NCBI GenBank assembly: GCA_032622095.1
Contig: CP136065.1
Location: 148,499,577-148,563,576, forward strand
Direction of reading: 5' to 3'
DNA from: Siphonodentalium dalli
Lineage: Eukaryota; Mollusca; Scaphopoda; Gadilida; Siphonodentaliidae
Length of the DNA: 64,000 nt
Position 1 is the stretch's first letter; every line of letters starts with the position of its first letter. Of the stretch, positions 37,490 through 48,866 are shown piece after piece. A model generated the notes under the pieces. It was not told the origin of the DNA, made no database searches, and saw only the letters and a list, made by a program, of their open reading frames with translations. Position numbers and translations under genes: made by a program.

Positions 37490-40059
37490 TAGTCCAGGCA
37501 CATTAGACATGGAAGTGGAAAAGTAAGGAAATAAATCGGGGAAAGCTGATTTTTTTATATTATTTTGGTCATAACATCGCGGACGCGTCACGAAAAGTCC
37601 CCTAAAATCCGATTTGAGCTTTCTGAGTTACATCATTTTTTCCATATAATTAAACAAAACAATATTTTTCACAATGATGGAAATAATTGGATGTTGTAAC
37701 AATTTTTCAGCCGAAACGTATACAAAAAGCACTCAATATTGTTCGATATACAATTCTCGAACCAACGACACCCATTCAAAGGGAAATATCGAATGAATTT
37801 CGCATATATAGATATGAAATAAAACACTGAGCCAAAATACTGACGATTTTGAAGACAAACTGATGTATTCGATGTCGGATTTCTCAGGCTTCTCAAAACA
37901 TAGGCGCAAGCTATCTATTTTAAAAACTGCACAGACACCACCCCGTCGCTATAATAGGCAGAACTAGCGAGTACGCACATCATAAGTTGTCAAAACTTGT
38001 AAAAACATAACCCTACCCCCGAAACTGGTTGTCAACGATCTGGTCGTATTTTGATATTCTATTTTGTCTAAGCTAGTCATATGCATTACTAAGTTATACC
38101 AGTATATGTGAAATATGAGTACGAGAGCGAATATAGTGACACGATCAGAATACTACAAACGCGGTCATGAAATGGCTGTCAAAATGGCCGCAACCACCAA
38201 GCTAAGCCGAAATGATGGCAAATTATTATATAACCACCTAGTAGGTAAAATACGTATTAACAATATACAAGTCTGTTGTTAAATATCTTTAAAGGTACAC
38301 AGTTCATTAAAACAGGCCCATGTGGAGGATTTATCGGCCATTGCAACGCAGATCAAACCCAATGAATTACATCTTTAAAATTTCGGGTTTTCTGTTTACA
38401 GTCGGGGCCAAAAATAATAATTTCGGGCATGCAACATACGAAGTAATGTTTCGCCACACAGTGTATGGTAGTTTCGTTCGGCGTGATGATAAATTATTGA
38501 ATGGAACGCAGAAACTTAAGTGCATATCCTTGCGGTATAAATAGTAGTTACATTTCCGGATTGTTCATCACTGTACATGATAATAAACCACACACGTATG
38601 TTGCAATTCTTATTATATTGCAAAGAAACCGCCACCTCTTCAAAAGATTAGCACTGCATCACACCAGATCAAATAGACAGCACATCGTACATTTGATATA
38701 CGACTAATTTTCGTGCTGCTTCCAAACCGGTCTCTTAGTAAACAATTTGTTCAACTTACTTCAGTCGGCAACTTGCAACTGGAATATGCTATTACGCAAT
38801 GTACAATATTAGTTTTCCGTATTTTGTTGTTTGAAAATATCTTGCCAAAACCACCCATGAACTTGTGCAAAATATCAGGTGATCATCGTTTAAAGCTGTT
38901 ATTTCAGCGTTGAACATTGACTCAATGTTGCTAGTTATGGTTGTTAGTTCAGCAGATATGTGTAACATTAGGGAGAAGGGATACACACGGTAATGCGGTT
39001 GCAGAAAACATAGTACCCTTCGCGTATATGTGACCTTGGTGAATATAACCAAGTATTATTTCCAGGTATAAAGACAGTCTCTGTCACAGAGTATGTGGGC
39101 AATTTTGTTCAAGTTTAGATTTTTTTAAAGAAAGTATATGGCACTCCTTTGTGTTTTGATAAATTGCTTTCATAGTATACCACCATGCATTCTTGTGATA
39201 ACAGCGAAATATTCGTGTTTTATTACTTATTCTTAGGCAAAAATTACTAATATTTTAAGACACGGAGAATATAATCTACACAATTCACCCATTACTCTAT
39301 GAATATCTCTCATACTGCTCTATAGCAGTGTATTTCGAAAGGTTTGATGGTGTATATATCAAAAGAAATGATGACCGGTCACATTAGTGATACTGCTATG
39401 AGCACATATATTTCGGCTTCTATGAAAGGTCACAGAATCAATTCTTCGCTATTAAATTTCATTTTACAGTGTAGTGTACATATATATCACACGATTCAAG
39501 ATAAATAGTGCAGCAAAATTTGCCTTATTCTCCCGTTTCGTTGCGGTCAAAAAGTCCAGATTTAACCATTTTATGAGACCTTGCTTTTCGCTATATCTCT
39601 CGCGATATATATATGGATTAATTCGCACATACCCGATAAAATGTTTCTTTTATTCTCTGCAATCATTCTTCCTCACATATTTCGAGCGTGTTGTCACTCT
39701 TATGGGACTAGCTATTCAATTATGCATAAAATGTAAATTTCATTCTATTTTGGCCATTTTGGCGGCCATTTTGGGATATCAATTCAACTTATATGGTTCA
39801 CGGCTAAGCATTGTTTGTATGTATGTCAATGTATTATGAATTTGGAATTAATTGATCTACACATGACTGCATTCCCATATGGCCTGATGGAGATGCTTCA
39901 GAATTTGAACCATTCCGAAAAATCAAGATATCTCAAAAAGCTCAACTCGGATTTTAGGGGACTTTTGCCACGTTGTTCATAAACATGTTCTTATTGATCC
40001 CTGAAAAAATCAGTTTTCCCCGATTTTTTACACTAGTGAAACCTTATGTGCCTGGACTA
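37490..40059. mobile_element. Possible DNA element with about 150-bp inverted ends (copy 2)
   Basis: Duplicate of 20797-23366. Confidence 0.65.
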
Positions 40060-40517
40060 TATCACCAATATACTTTATATATGATAATTTTCCAGAATTC
40101 TCAGAAATCACACACTGTTGCTATGGTAACACCAATTTTAGGAAACTAAGTGATAAGAAGCTTGTTAACGTTGGTTTCCAATGTCTCCAGTATATGGGCT
40201 TTATGAAAACATATGTTGCTGAAAATTCACAAAACATTTTACGAAACCCATTTTTTAATTACAAATGACAGGCTATTAATACCATGGCAAAGATGGGCAG
40301 CTGAGATACAAAATTGTCATAATCAAGCCCTGATTATGACCATTCAAATAGTTCAAACTGGAAAACGAAATACATCTATAAGGCAGTTCATACAACAAAT
40401 TGAAGGCAAGAAACTCCCGATTCTACATAAATTACATGGTTTGGGGTTATTTGCGAAATAAATGCATTTATGGGCAAGTGAATGTAGAATTACTTGTTGT
40501 TAATGAACTTATTATTA

Positions 40518-40830
40518 AATGACCTTGACCTTAGTGAATGACCTTGACACATATGTCTCTCCCCATTTATATTATGAAGTGGCGAATCACTTGTGTTCTC
40601 AACTTAGATACTAATATCAAACATAGTACCAATTAGTTTCACAGAAAGAGGTATTTCCCGTTTCCTCCCATTTCCAGATGCCGTTGCCATGGAAACCAAA
40701 TTTATTTCTCACCAGTATCTGGTAATCCGGGCACCCCCGCCAAAAAGATTACCGTTTGTTCAAAGAACATAAGTTCCAAATTTCATGCTTTAATCCGGCC
40801 AGTCACGATTTTTTGGTTAATTGACTGGGC
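40518..40830. repeat. Long inverted repeat, outer pair, right arm (copy 2)
   Basis: Duplicate of 23825-24137. Confidence 0.78.
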
Positions 40831-41108
40831 TATATGTGATGGAATTGATTATCAGATTCTGACACAACCAGTGTATACCATTCTATCACTATGATATCCA
40901 TCCTGGCAATTTCTGTGAAGTAAAATGTCTCATTTGAATCTTGGTGGAATTGGTTAGTAATTGATGGCATCAAATTTGATCAAATAATGATGTGAAAAGT
41001 TATAGTTTCATGACAATTAATTTAATAATTCTCAGGAACAGCCGCGGGTCAAAATGTTGTCAGTTTTGTCTGATAACCTATTCCTATTTTTGAAACTTCG
41101 CATATAGT

Positions 41109-41542
41109 TTAACCCTTTACCCAACAAACCGGCCAAAAAACGCCCAAATAAAGCTTCAACAGCCTAAAATATCTTCGGTCTGTCTCAATAACACCCTACA
41201 AATATGGATATCATTGGAACCGGTTCATTGACCACATTGTGATGGTTACAGTTATGCCCTGTGCCAATGCATTCTCTTATATATGCGAGTCGACCATAGG
41301 TCGCCTCGCATATGTAAGAGAATGCATTGGCCTAAAAAAAATCTTTTTTTAATACTTTTTACCATTTTTTCTTACATTCTTTAACAATTTTATAATTTTT
41401 AACAATATTTATAATATTTTTCTACATTCTTTGACAATTTTAAGCCAATGCATTCTCTTATATATGCGAGGCGACCTATGGTCGACTCGCATATATAAGA
41501 GAATGCATTGGCACAGGGCCGTTCTGTTGGGTAAAGGGTTAA
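41109..41542. mobile_element. TTAA-flanked MITE with two internal hairpins (copy 2)
   Basis: Duplicate of 24416-24849. Confidence 0.82.
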
Positions 41543-41756
41543 CCAATAAGATTTGGAAGCCCCTTGTGGCAGTCAGTCTATCTGTTCAAGTTTGTCAGTT
41601 GCTTACCAAGGGTCAGTGGTTTCGTCATGCAATAGTCTCATTGCTGCCAATTAAATTGACAACATGGTGATATGGATTAGCAGCTAAAAATGTTAAAAAA
41701 ACCTCAACAAACCAGACATTCACATTTCTCCAACCATAGGTCCACAGATATCTGAG

Positions 41757-42096
41757 TTAACCCTTTGGAGAGTATCTATAACGTCATATACATGACGTCA
41801 TGAGTAAATTTAACGTCAAAGTCATAGCAATAATTATTAACAAGTTCGGGTCAAAAGGGTCCAATAATTTGTTTTAATTTATGTGCATTTTTTGTTAACG
41901 TGTGTTATCATAATCGATTGCACTTATACATTTGGGACATTATATTAATTAAAAAACTCCTGTACAAATCATTTATAAATCAGATGATTTATTGAAGTTA
42001 TGTCTCCATAAAATAACACTTCCTGAAACGACATATATGTCGTTCTACTCCTCAACCGATAGACGACATATGTCGTTCTACTCGCCAAAGGGTTAA
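41757..42096. mobile_element. TTAA-flanked MITE, TTAACCCTTTGG ends (copy 2)
   Basis: Duplicate of 25064-25403. Confidence 0.75.
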
Positions 42097-42590
42097 AGAT
42101 ATCTATTAAGGCCCACTTTATTTTCAAATCCCCAGATCACGTTTTATAAACTATATGCCATATTATACACCATTTGAAAGAGGAAGCTCCAAAACATTGT
42201 ATTATCAACTTATCCAGTGTAATAAACTGTGAACATGTTGTTTTTGTTGAGATACAGATGTGTTTTTGCCATATTTTGGGCACAACCTTTGCCGGCTTGA
42301 ATTTGGAAGAATTTAAAGGCTTGCTATTATACTGTCAATGTATGAGGTCAAGTGGACGCCCATATTTTCCGACAGGATAGAGTATCTTCATATAGATATC
42401 CTCAGCAAGTGGTCTTCTTGAGAGTCAGGTCTTCCATCAAGGTGCTTCTAATCAATATATTGATCAGAGTATTAAGTTGAAGGATGATTTATCATAGAAA
42501 TCCCTTTAAATATTAACAATCAATTATCTTTGTCCAACACTTGCAGGTTATTAAGGACTATTGCACGAGTGTTAACCAAGCCTGAAAAAA

Positions 42591-42963
42591 GTGTGTCTGT
42601 CATTTGCAGAATGAGGTCCACCAGAAGGTGAATTTAGTGATTCTATCCTGCACAGCAGGCTAGCATCACCAAATTTACCTGCTGGTGACCTCATTTTGCT
42701 TAGGTCTCATCTTCTGGGAAGTATCTATAATCTTAAATTAACATTGTTTTTAGTTACTTTTTCCCTTCTGGAAAGATTCTATATTCCCTAATTTGCAGAA
42801 GATAAAATGCATTATAAATCGAGGCGACTATAAATGGGTGACCATCACCAACTTCAATTGGGCAACTAGCTAGGTCTCCCATAGCAGTTGAGGGCTTAGC
42901 AGAATGGTGAGCATTTCTAAATTCACCCTCTGGGGACCTCATTCTACAAATGACAGACACACT
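42591..42963. mobile_element. Foldback family C, complete copy
   Basis: The first 30 bp and the reverse complement of the last 30 bp are the same except for one base (left AGTGTGTCTGTCATTTGCAG, right AGTGTGTCTGTCATTTGTAG as reverse complement, both continuing AATGAGGTCC). The element is about 373 bp, has no frame of interest, and carries the right breakpoint of the 16.7-kb duplication at 42860. Confidence 0.85.
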
Positions 42964-43148
42964 ATTTGCGGGGATGGTGTTTAATATAAAGCAAACCCAT
43001 AACACTAGTTGTTGATGTTGCAACAGTAACAATGTAGCTATTTCACAAAACAGGATCCCACATCATTTGCTGGATCCAAAGCTAATTCAGGCTTGTTAAA
43101 TTTTGCCTTGCCAATTTGGCCACTGACAGTGCGAACACTGACTTCCTA

Positions 43149-43192
43149 CCCCCCCCCCCCCCCCACCCCCCCCCCCCCCACCCCACCCCCCA
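43149..43192. repeat. Poly-C tract with interspersed A
   Basis: A homopolymer-like run of C broken by four single A residues. It generates a spurious poly-Gly frame on the minus strand. Confidence 0.95.
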
Positions 43193-44060
43193 AAACAATC
43201 CCCTGGTTTATAAATGGGTGGTTGCTGATTTCAGGACTGAAATAGAATAATATATAGCTGTACTGGAGACATGCACCAACAACAGACAGAAACTTGCCTT
43301 TATGATTCATCTCTAGGGATACAAACAATAGACCCATTTACTGAAATTGTCTGAACGCTTAAGCAAACAGTATTGATCATAGTGGGACGTGTTTTTAGTT
43401 GTGAGACAACCATTAATGCACAGGACTTTTGTACTGTAATGAGCTATCAATTATTCAAGGTGTCACTTCAAATATTAGCACACATTGTTCAAACATATCT
43501 TGGTAATGTCTGTATTTCATATTTGATGACAACTCTTCTGCTAAGAAGCTTGCAGCCATCCTTTTAAAAATAACTGTTCAAATTTTAGTGATCAAACTGG
43601 GAGATTTTCATGTGTATGGTCATTTTTTAAAGCACGATATTATTGTTGCAACTTAAAATTTCAGAGATTATTTCAAGTGTAATATATGAAAGAATGCAAA
43701 TATATTCATGAAATGAAGTCTGTATGTCTTTGAGAGAAATAAAAATCAATGATTTTGACAATTTTTGTGTTCAGAGACGAAGTAAAACCACACTCTTCTC
43801 GATTCTGAAATTCATCAGATAAGCAAGAGTCTAGTGTCATGTGTGATTTCTTACTTTTGATAAAAATGTAGAAATCAATTGGTTGCAGTGCCATTCAATG
43901 CTGCGTACTTGAATCTCATGATGGTATTCGTCAATTGAGAATTGAGTACACTTATGCAGATGAAAACTTATATTGTTTTGTTGCCCTAACCATAAGATTG
44001 ATGTTTAAAATATTAAATTAGTTTTAAAAAATTTGAATGTAAATAAATAGCACTAAGGAG
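43193..44060. other. Unassigned stretch
   Basis: AT-rich sequence with short frames only. No repeat boundary or gene recognised. Confidence 0.45.
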
Positions 44061-44065
44061 TGACT

Positions 44066-45020
44066 CCCTTGCAAGCCTGAGTTTAGACTGCCTGTCATTT
44101 GCAGAATGTTCCCCAGAGGGTGACTTTAGTGGCGCTATCCCACATAGCGGCTAGCATCACTAAATTCACCCTGTGGGGACCTCATTCTGCTTATGTCTCA
44201 TCTTCTTTGGAAAGTTTCTTTATTATCAAATTTCTATAGAAACTTCTTCACATACATGTAGATTCTATTTCATTTTTGTCCCCTGAAAAATAAATTTTCG
44301 GGGACTATAGATACGGGCTCCATCCGTCCGTCTGTCCGTTCGTCTGTTTGTCGCACCGTCTGTTTGTCCGTCCGTCACACTTTTGAGTACCTTCATGGTG
44401 GAATCAACTCCTCCTACATTTTTCATCCTAGAGATTTGAAACTTTAGAATATTGTTGCCCATATAGTGAAGATGTGCAACATGTATATAGATGACGGAAA
44501 AATTATTTTTTGACAGAGTTATTAACCCTTTTCGACTTAGAAAATTTCAACATTTTTTATAATTTTCTGTATGAGGGTACCTTCATGGTGTAATCAACTC
44601 CTCCTACAGTTTTGATCGTAGATTTTTGAAACTTCAGAGTATTGTTACCCACATATTGGAGATGTGCAACATGTATATATACATGACAGAATTTTTTTTT
44701 TTTTACGGAATTATTAACCCTTTCGACTTTTCAACATTTTTTTTTAAATTCTTTAACAAAGCGGCATCGACTTGCCACATTGGCGGGGGACACTGTGGTC
44801 GGCTGACCTTTTATTAGTTTAGTTTCTCTATATCTCCAAATTGGCAGACGACACATTGCATAATGGAGGTTCCCATTGGGTGTACATCACAATATTCACC
44901 ATTTGGGAACCTCAATCTGAGTCTATATCTCCCATAGCAGATGAGGCCATGCAGAATGAGGTCACCAGAGGGGGACCTGATTCTGCAAATGACAGGCACA
45001 CTAAACTCAGACTGGCTCCC
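44066..45020. mobile_element. Foldback family C, copy split by a tandem-core element
   Basis: The left part (CCTGTCATTTGCAGAATG near 44090, CCTGTGGGGACCTCATTCTG near 44169) and right part (ending CTGCAAATGACAGGCACACT) belong to family C. Comparison with the uninterrupted, inversely oriented copy at 60171-60555 shows that 44276-44815 is an insertion between GATTCTATTTC and TAGTTTCTCTA. Confidence 0.8.
44276..44815. mobile_element. Tandem-core (pearl-like) element, two 190-bp core units
   Basis: Begins TTGTCCCCTGAAAAATAAAT, has a TCCGTCCGTCTGTCCG microsatellite-like leader (44326-44370), then two core units beginning GTACCTTCATGGTG at 44387 and 44577, and ends CGGGGGACACTGTGGTC plus GGCTGACC. 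The layout of leader, microsatellite and tandem core resembles the pearl elements described from bivalves; membership is an inference from structure. Confidence 0.75.
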
Positions 45021-45080
45021 TTGACTCAAAAGTGGTCTTGTTACACTCAAAATCAAGAAATAGTCATTTAGGGGTGTCAA

Positions 45081-45416
45081 ATCAGATTGGCATCTTTAAA
45101 AAGGTAAGTCCTCTAAGTGAATAAAGCTCAGCTTCAAATAAAGTTCAACCTAAAAGAATAAATACCGTAACATGGATGTTGATTGATAACTTTGATCATC
45201 ACTATGAGTTTCCGTTCTGCATCATTCATTAACAGCATGTGCTTGGCTAATGAGTCAAACTTCAATCATCCTTGCTGAATTATTTAGTTGATTTAAGTTA
45301 CGTCTGAATAAATTGTCCTTATTGCACTTTTTGAATGATATGTTCAAACAGAATATTATGGTCAATTCCACAACTTGTACAACGGGAAATGCTGTTCAAA
45401 TTCTGATGTAATCAGC
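45081..45416. other. Unassigned stretch
   Basis: Nothing recognised between the family C element and the next family A copy. Confidence 0.4.
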
Positions 45417-45622
45417 TACAGTAATGCCCTAAATAATCGACTCCTTAACCACAGCAGAATTATGGGTAATTTTTCAGGATTTAGTCGGATTGGGAAATAT
45501 GGCTTGTTGCCATTCATCGGAAAGCTCTCAGTGAGAGCTTTCCGATATTTACGACTAAATCTTGAAAAATTACCCATAATTCTGCTGTGGTTAAGGAGTC
45601 GATTATTTAGGGAATTACTGTA
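45417..45622. mobile_element. Palindromic MITE family A, copy 5
   Basis: Full outer ends (TACAGTAATGCCC and its complement) with a slightly shortened right arm: the GAATGGCAACAAGCC segment is missing after the centre, and GATTGG is an insertion in the left arm. Confidence 0.9.
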
Positions 45623-46316
45623 TCTAACAATTTAATACCTATTTGATCTGTTGACAAAAACAGTAACATGGAAACAATTTGTGAAACCTTAAAAGATTTT
45701 TCAAGTGTTTTTGTTTGAGCATGTGGGGTAGTGTTTAGAATTAATGAAAAACTGGAAGAAAAAAAAAACATAATTTCAGTCTAGTTCATATTAATGAACT
45801 ATCCACTTTCTGTTTCACCATAGCATTGTGGTTGTACCGTGTTTTCTGGGCATGTTATAAAGTATGATCCGTGTTTGTATTTCAAATATAAATTGAGTTT
45901 CCTGAAGTTCCTCTCCAATATAATGACACAATCCACAAATTTTCAAGACCAAAAATCCATATCAATTTTACAGTTATTTAACTTTTCATTTTAACATTGG
46001 AGAAGGTGCGATCACATGATACCTCACCAGTTATGCAGTTCTGTCGATAAAAAGATTTTTGCATTATTTTTGTAACACCATTGATCCAAAGAGTCAGGTG
46101 ACACCTCAGAATTGAATTGATTGATACGTATAATCTGTTTAAAGCTGAATCAATTAACTCCTCTGTTCAGTATGCAGACTATTATTCTGTTTGTAAACCA
46201 TTTACAGGGTATTGGAAGACCATGAGTAAATACAAGATTCCAATTATGTCAATAATTATTAATGTTCAGTGAAACCAGATGCCATCAAAAATAGGATGCT
46301 ACCTGATGCCATAAAT
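45623..46316. other. Unassigned stretch
   Basis: AT-rich. No gene or repeat recognised. Confidence 0.4.
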
Positions 46317-46485
46317 TACAGTAATGCTCTAAGTAATCCACTCCTTAACCACAGCAGAATTATGGGTAACTTTTCAGGATTTAGTCGGAAATATGGCTTG
46401 TTGCCATTCATCGGAAAGCTCTCCACGAGAAAAGTTACCAATAATTCTGCTGTGGTTAAGGAGTTGATTACTTAGAGCATCTGTA
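46317..46485. mobile_element. Palindromic MITE family A, copy 6, internally deleted
   Basis: Full left arm to GGAAAGCTCTCC, then a jump (ACGAG) to AAAAGTTACC in the right arm. About 60 bp of the right inner arm are missing. Confidence 0.85.
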
Positions 46486-46511
46486 TATGGGATTTCCTTT
46501 ACCCTTATTTA

Positions 46512-46722
46512 ATAATCCTTTCTATACTAAATATTCATTGACAAGTAGTTCCCTTAGGAAATGTTCAGATAATAAGTTCAACAAATAACCATATCTGAAT
46601 GTTTCCCTCCAATAAATTATGACTCCTTCTGTACTTGTATTACCCTTCATATGAATAATAGGCCATTCCAATTTATTCTTTTATAACTGAGTGGGAGAAT
46701 GCATTTAGTATAGAAAGGGTTA
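46512..46722. mobile_element. MITE with CCTTTCTATACTAAAT ends
   Basis: The left end TCCTTTCTATACTAAATATTC is mirrored by the right end GCATTTAGTATAGAAAGGGT. A related left half at 58029-58170 begins TTAACCCTCTCTATACTAAA, so the intact family is probably TTAA-flanked. An internal inverted word pair (GAAATGTTCAGATAATAAGTT and its complement) is best seen at 58075-58150. Confidence 0.7.
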
Positions 46723-46837
46723 CAGTCATGTTTGGATAATAAGTTCAACATGTAGGCTGTTGGCAACAAAGTTTGGCAGGAGATATAGAAATGAGTTATG
46801 ATCTTTGGTATACTCGTGAACCACCATGGGGGAAAAG

Positions 46838-47071
46838 TACAGTGGTGCCCTAAATAATCGACTCCTTAACAACAGCAGAATTATGGGTAATTGTTCAGGA
46901 TTTAGTCGGAAATATGGCTTGTTGCCATTCATCGGAAAGCTCTCCACGAGAAAAGTTACTCACTGAGAGCTTTTCGATGAATGGCAACAAGCCATATTTC
47001 CGACTAAATCCTGAAAAATTACGCATAATTCTGCTGCGGTTAAGGAGTCGATTATTTAGGACATTACTGTA
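46838..47071. mobile_element. Palindromic MITE family A, copy 7
   Basis: Both outer ends present. The centre carries the same CTCTCCACGAGAAAAGTTAC scar seen in copy 6, followed here by a full right arm, so copy 7 looks like an intermediate or recombinant of the deleted and complete forms. Confidence 0.88.
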
Positions 47072-47100
47072 CATGTATGACCCTTATAGTGAACAATGCG

Positions 47101-47178
47101 TATTCAGGGATTCGAGCATGAAACAGTTTGTGATCAAGCCATCTTGCTGCAGAGTTTTCATGGTCGAATCCCCGAATA
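47101..47178. repeat. Hairpin with about 24-bp arms
   Basis: Arms 47101-47124 and 47154-47178 are near reverse complements (TATTCAGGGATTCGAGCATG versus TATTCGGGGATTCGACCATG) around a 29-nt loop. Identity unknown; it lies between two MITEs. Confidence 0.75.
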
Positions 47179-47190
47179 TCCAATGAAGCA

Positions 47191-47266
47191 GGGTATATGT
47201 AAGAGATTTCACTGGCACAGGATCTTTAATGCTGCACCAGCATGGCTCCAGTTATGAAAGGGTTAA
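47191..47266. mobile_element. Right-end fragment of TTAA element family B
   Basis: Contains ACTGGCACAGGATCTTTAAT, GCTGCACCAGC and a GAAAGGGTTAA terminus, equal to one end of the family B element at 58464-58739. Confidence 0.75.
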
Positions 47267-47576
47267 ATATGTATCTTTATTCAGTGATCTGATGATATTT
47301 ATGTCTAAAATGTGTTTTTACTTTGCAATCCCGACTCAAAGCTGCAGAATGAAAATGTCTAGGGCTCCTATATTATAAACTATCTATTTGTGGTACATGT
47401 ATATGAAGAATTCACACACAAAAATTGGAGAGAATTTTTTTTTTTTAACAAAAACATAAAACCTACCGAAAATTTAACAATTGGGGCATGGCCTGAAATT
47501 TTGGATTGGACAGTGATGATAATCTATGATTTTTTTTTTATGATGGCCCAGTTCAAAATTTTCAAACATGGGGATG

Positions 47577-47701
47577 TACAGTAATGTCTCGGTGAGAGCT
47601 TTCCAATGAGTGGCAACAAGCCATAGTTCCGACTAAATCCTGAAAAACTTCCCATAATTCTGCTGTGGTTAAGGGGGTAATATACTTCGGGCATTACTGT
47701 A
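47577..47701. mobile_element. Palindromic MITE family A, copy 8, left arm deleted
   Basis: TACAGTAATG is followed directly by the hairpin centre (CGGTGAGAGCTTTCC) and a complete right arm ending GGGCATTACTGTA. Confidence 0.85.
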
Positions 47702-48231
47702 GGTTGGTGGTGGGGGGAGAGAAGCGCAAATGGAGTTTCTTGGGCTTGGAAAGTTTGGTGCATGTACTCCCCAAGTTGGACGCACACACCCCAATAGAGA
47801 CCCTCTAACCTCATCCCTGATGCTATACTGTGGTAAGCAATGGAAGATTATCTCTGATGGAGGCTCATCCCACTTCATTCACTACAGCAAACACAATTGA
47901 TCACGCCACTATTCAGACTGCAACACAGTTAAATTACTTCGGACAAAGAAATATTGACAATGCTTCAGAGGCGGTTCTATCTGAATGATAATAATTAGAT
48001 CCATCAGTCTTGCTTTGACACTCAGCTCTTGAAATTCTCTTAGCGAAATGATTCAGAGATTACATTCTGGGATGTTGTGGCACAAAAGGAGATTTAGCCA
48101 GTTGTATCGGCACTCGTCATTTATTATGTAACGTTCTGCGGAATATAGTTTCTTGTTTGGCAACTTTCTCCATTCGAATCAAGATTAGGTGTTTATTGTT
48201 ATTTTATGTGAGATGTTTGAAGTTCATTTTC
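47702..48231. other. Upstream region of the coiled-coil gene
   Basis: No repeat recognised. It may contain the 5' untranslated region or promoter of the gene that starts at 48232. I see no convincing TATA element or transcription start. Confidence 0.35.
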
Positions 48232-48299
48232 ATGGAGTCCATGCGGAAATCTAAGATTCTAACCCCGAGATATCCATATGCCACCGACTTGGATGATGA
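48232..48299 (+). CDS. Coiled-coil protein gene, putative first coding exon
   Basis: ATG at 48232 opens 22 codons (MESMRKSKILTPRYPYATDL then DD) plus two bases, ending at a strong donor GTAAGT at 48300. The overhang is phase 2, which exactly fits the acceptor at 58819: GA plus T gives Asp and the reading continues into DGVSPKLQTKYKQL. The leader is basic and proline/tyrosine-containing, with no signal peptide or membrane segment. I saw no in-frame stop in the 60 bases upstream, so the start is simply the first ATG and not fixed; another ATG follows four codons on. A direct join requires a 10.5-kb intron, and extra in-phase exons could lie between. Evidence is the phase match, the donor and the clean short frame. 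Confidence 0.55.
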
Positions 48300-48610
48300 G
48301 TAAGTTTTTTCGGTTTTATGAATAAATATTGAAACAAGTGCTAGCTTTCAGTTATTTGTTAAATATACACATAAAATGAGCTTTTGAGTGAGTTGGATCT
48401 GTCTATCTGTCTGTTTGTGAATTTTCTGACCCCTGGACCGATTTCAACCAAATTTGGCAGATGTTATAATGGTGTTATTTTTTCAAAATTTCATTTAAAA
48501 AAAAAAAATAATTACAAAAGTAAAATTGTTGTTAAATTGAGCAAGGAGTTCAATATAAAAAAAAATAAAAAAATAAAATTAAAAACAAATATTATTAAAT
48601 AAATTATTTG

Positions 48611-48770
48611 TTAACCCTTTCATGACAGGAGCTGCGCTGGTGCAGCATTAAAGTTCCTGTGCCAGTACATTCTCTTATATATGCGAGGCTCCCTATGTGA
48701 GATTTGCATATATAAGAGAATGCATTGGCACAGGGTTTTTGCAAAATTTCAAGAAGCTCCAGTAATTAAA
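48611..48770. mobile_element. TTAA element family B, copy with one hairpin
   Basis: Starts TTAACCCTTTCATGACAGGA, contains GCTGCGCTGGTGCAGC and a hairpin of the CATTCTCTTATATATGCGAG type (48669-48723), then CACAGGGTTTTTGCAAAATT. The right terminus is degraded (AGTAATTAAA). It lies in the first intron of the coiled-coil gene. Confidence 0.78.
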
Positions 48771-48866
48771 CTTTAATAAACTGGGATATATGCACTTAAC
48801 AAAGTGACATTGTGTATTGATTTCACTTATACACATATCCTCTGTGCTTATTAATTTCTTCGAAAG

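Larger units (their letters stand above)
26168..42860 (+). repeat. 16.69-kb segmental tandem duplication, copy 2
   Basis: Direct head-to-tail repeat of 9479-26167. It starts with the poly-A plus ATGTCCCC string of 9479 and ends at TCAATTG (42860), where the sequence continues into the rest of a foldback element that copy 1 lacks. Copy 2 therefore preserves the original right flank and copy 1 the original left flank. Confidence 0.95.

Noticed and set aside
43146-43337. Poly-Gly C-terminal protein on the minus strand
   Set aside because: The Gly run is the translated poly-C tract at 43149-43192.
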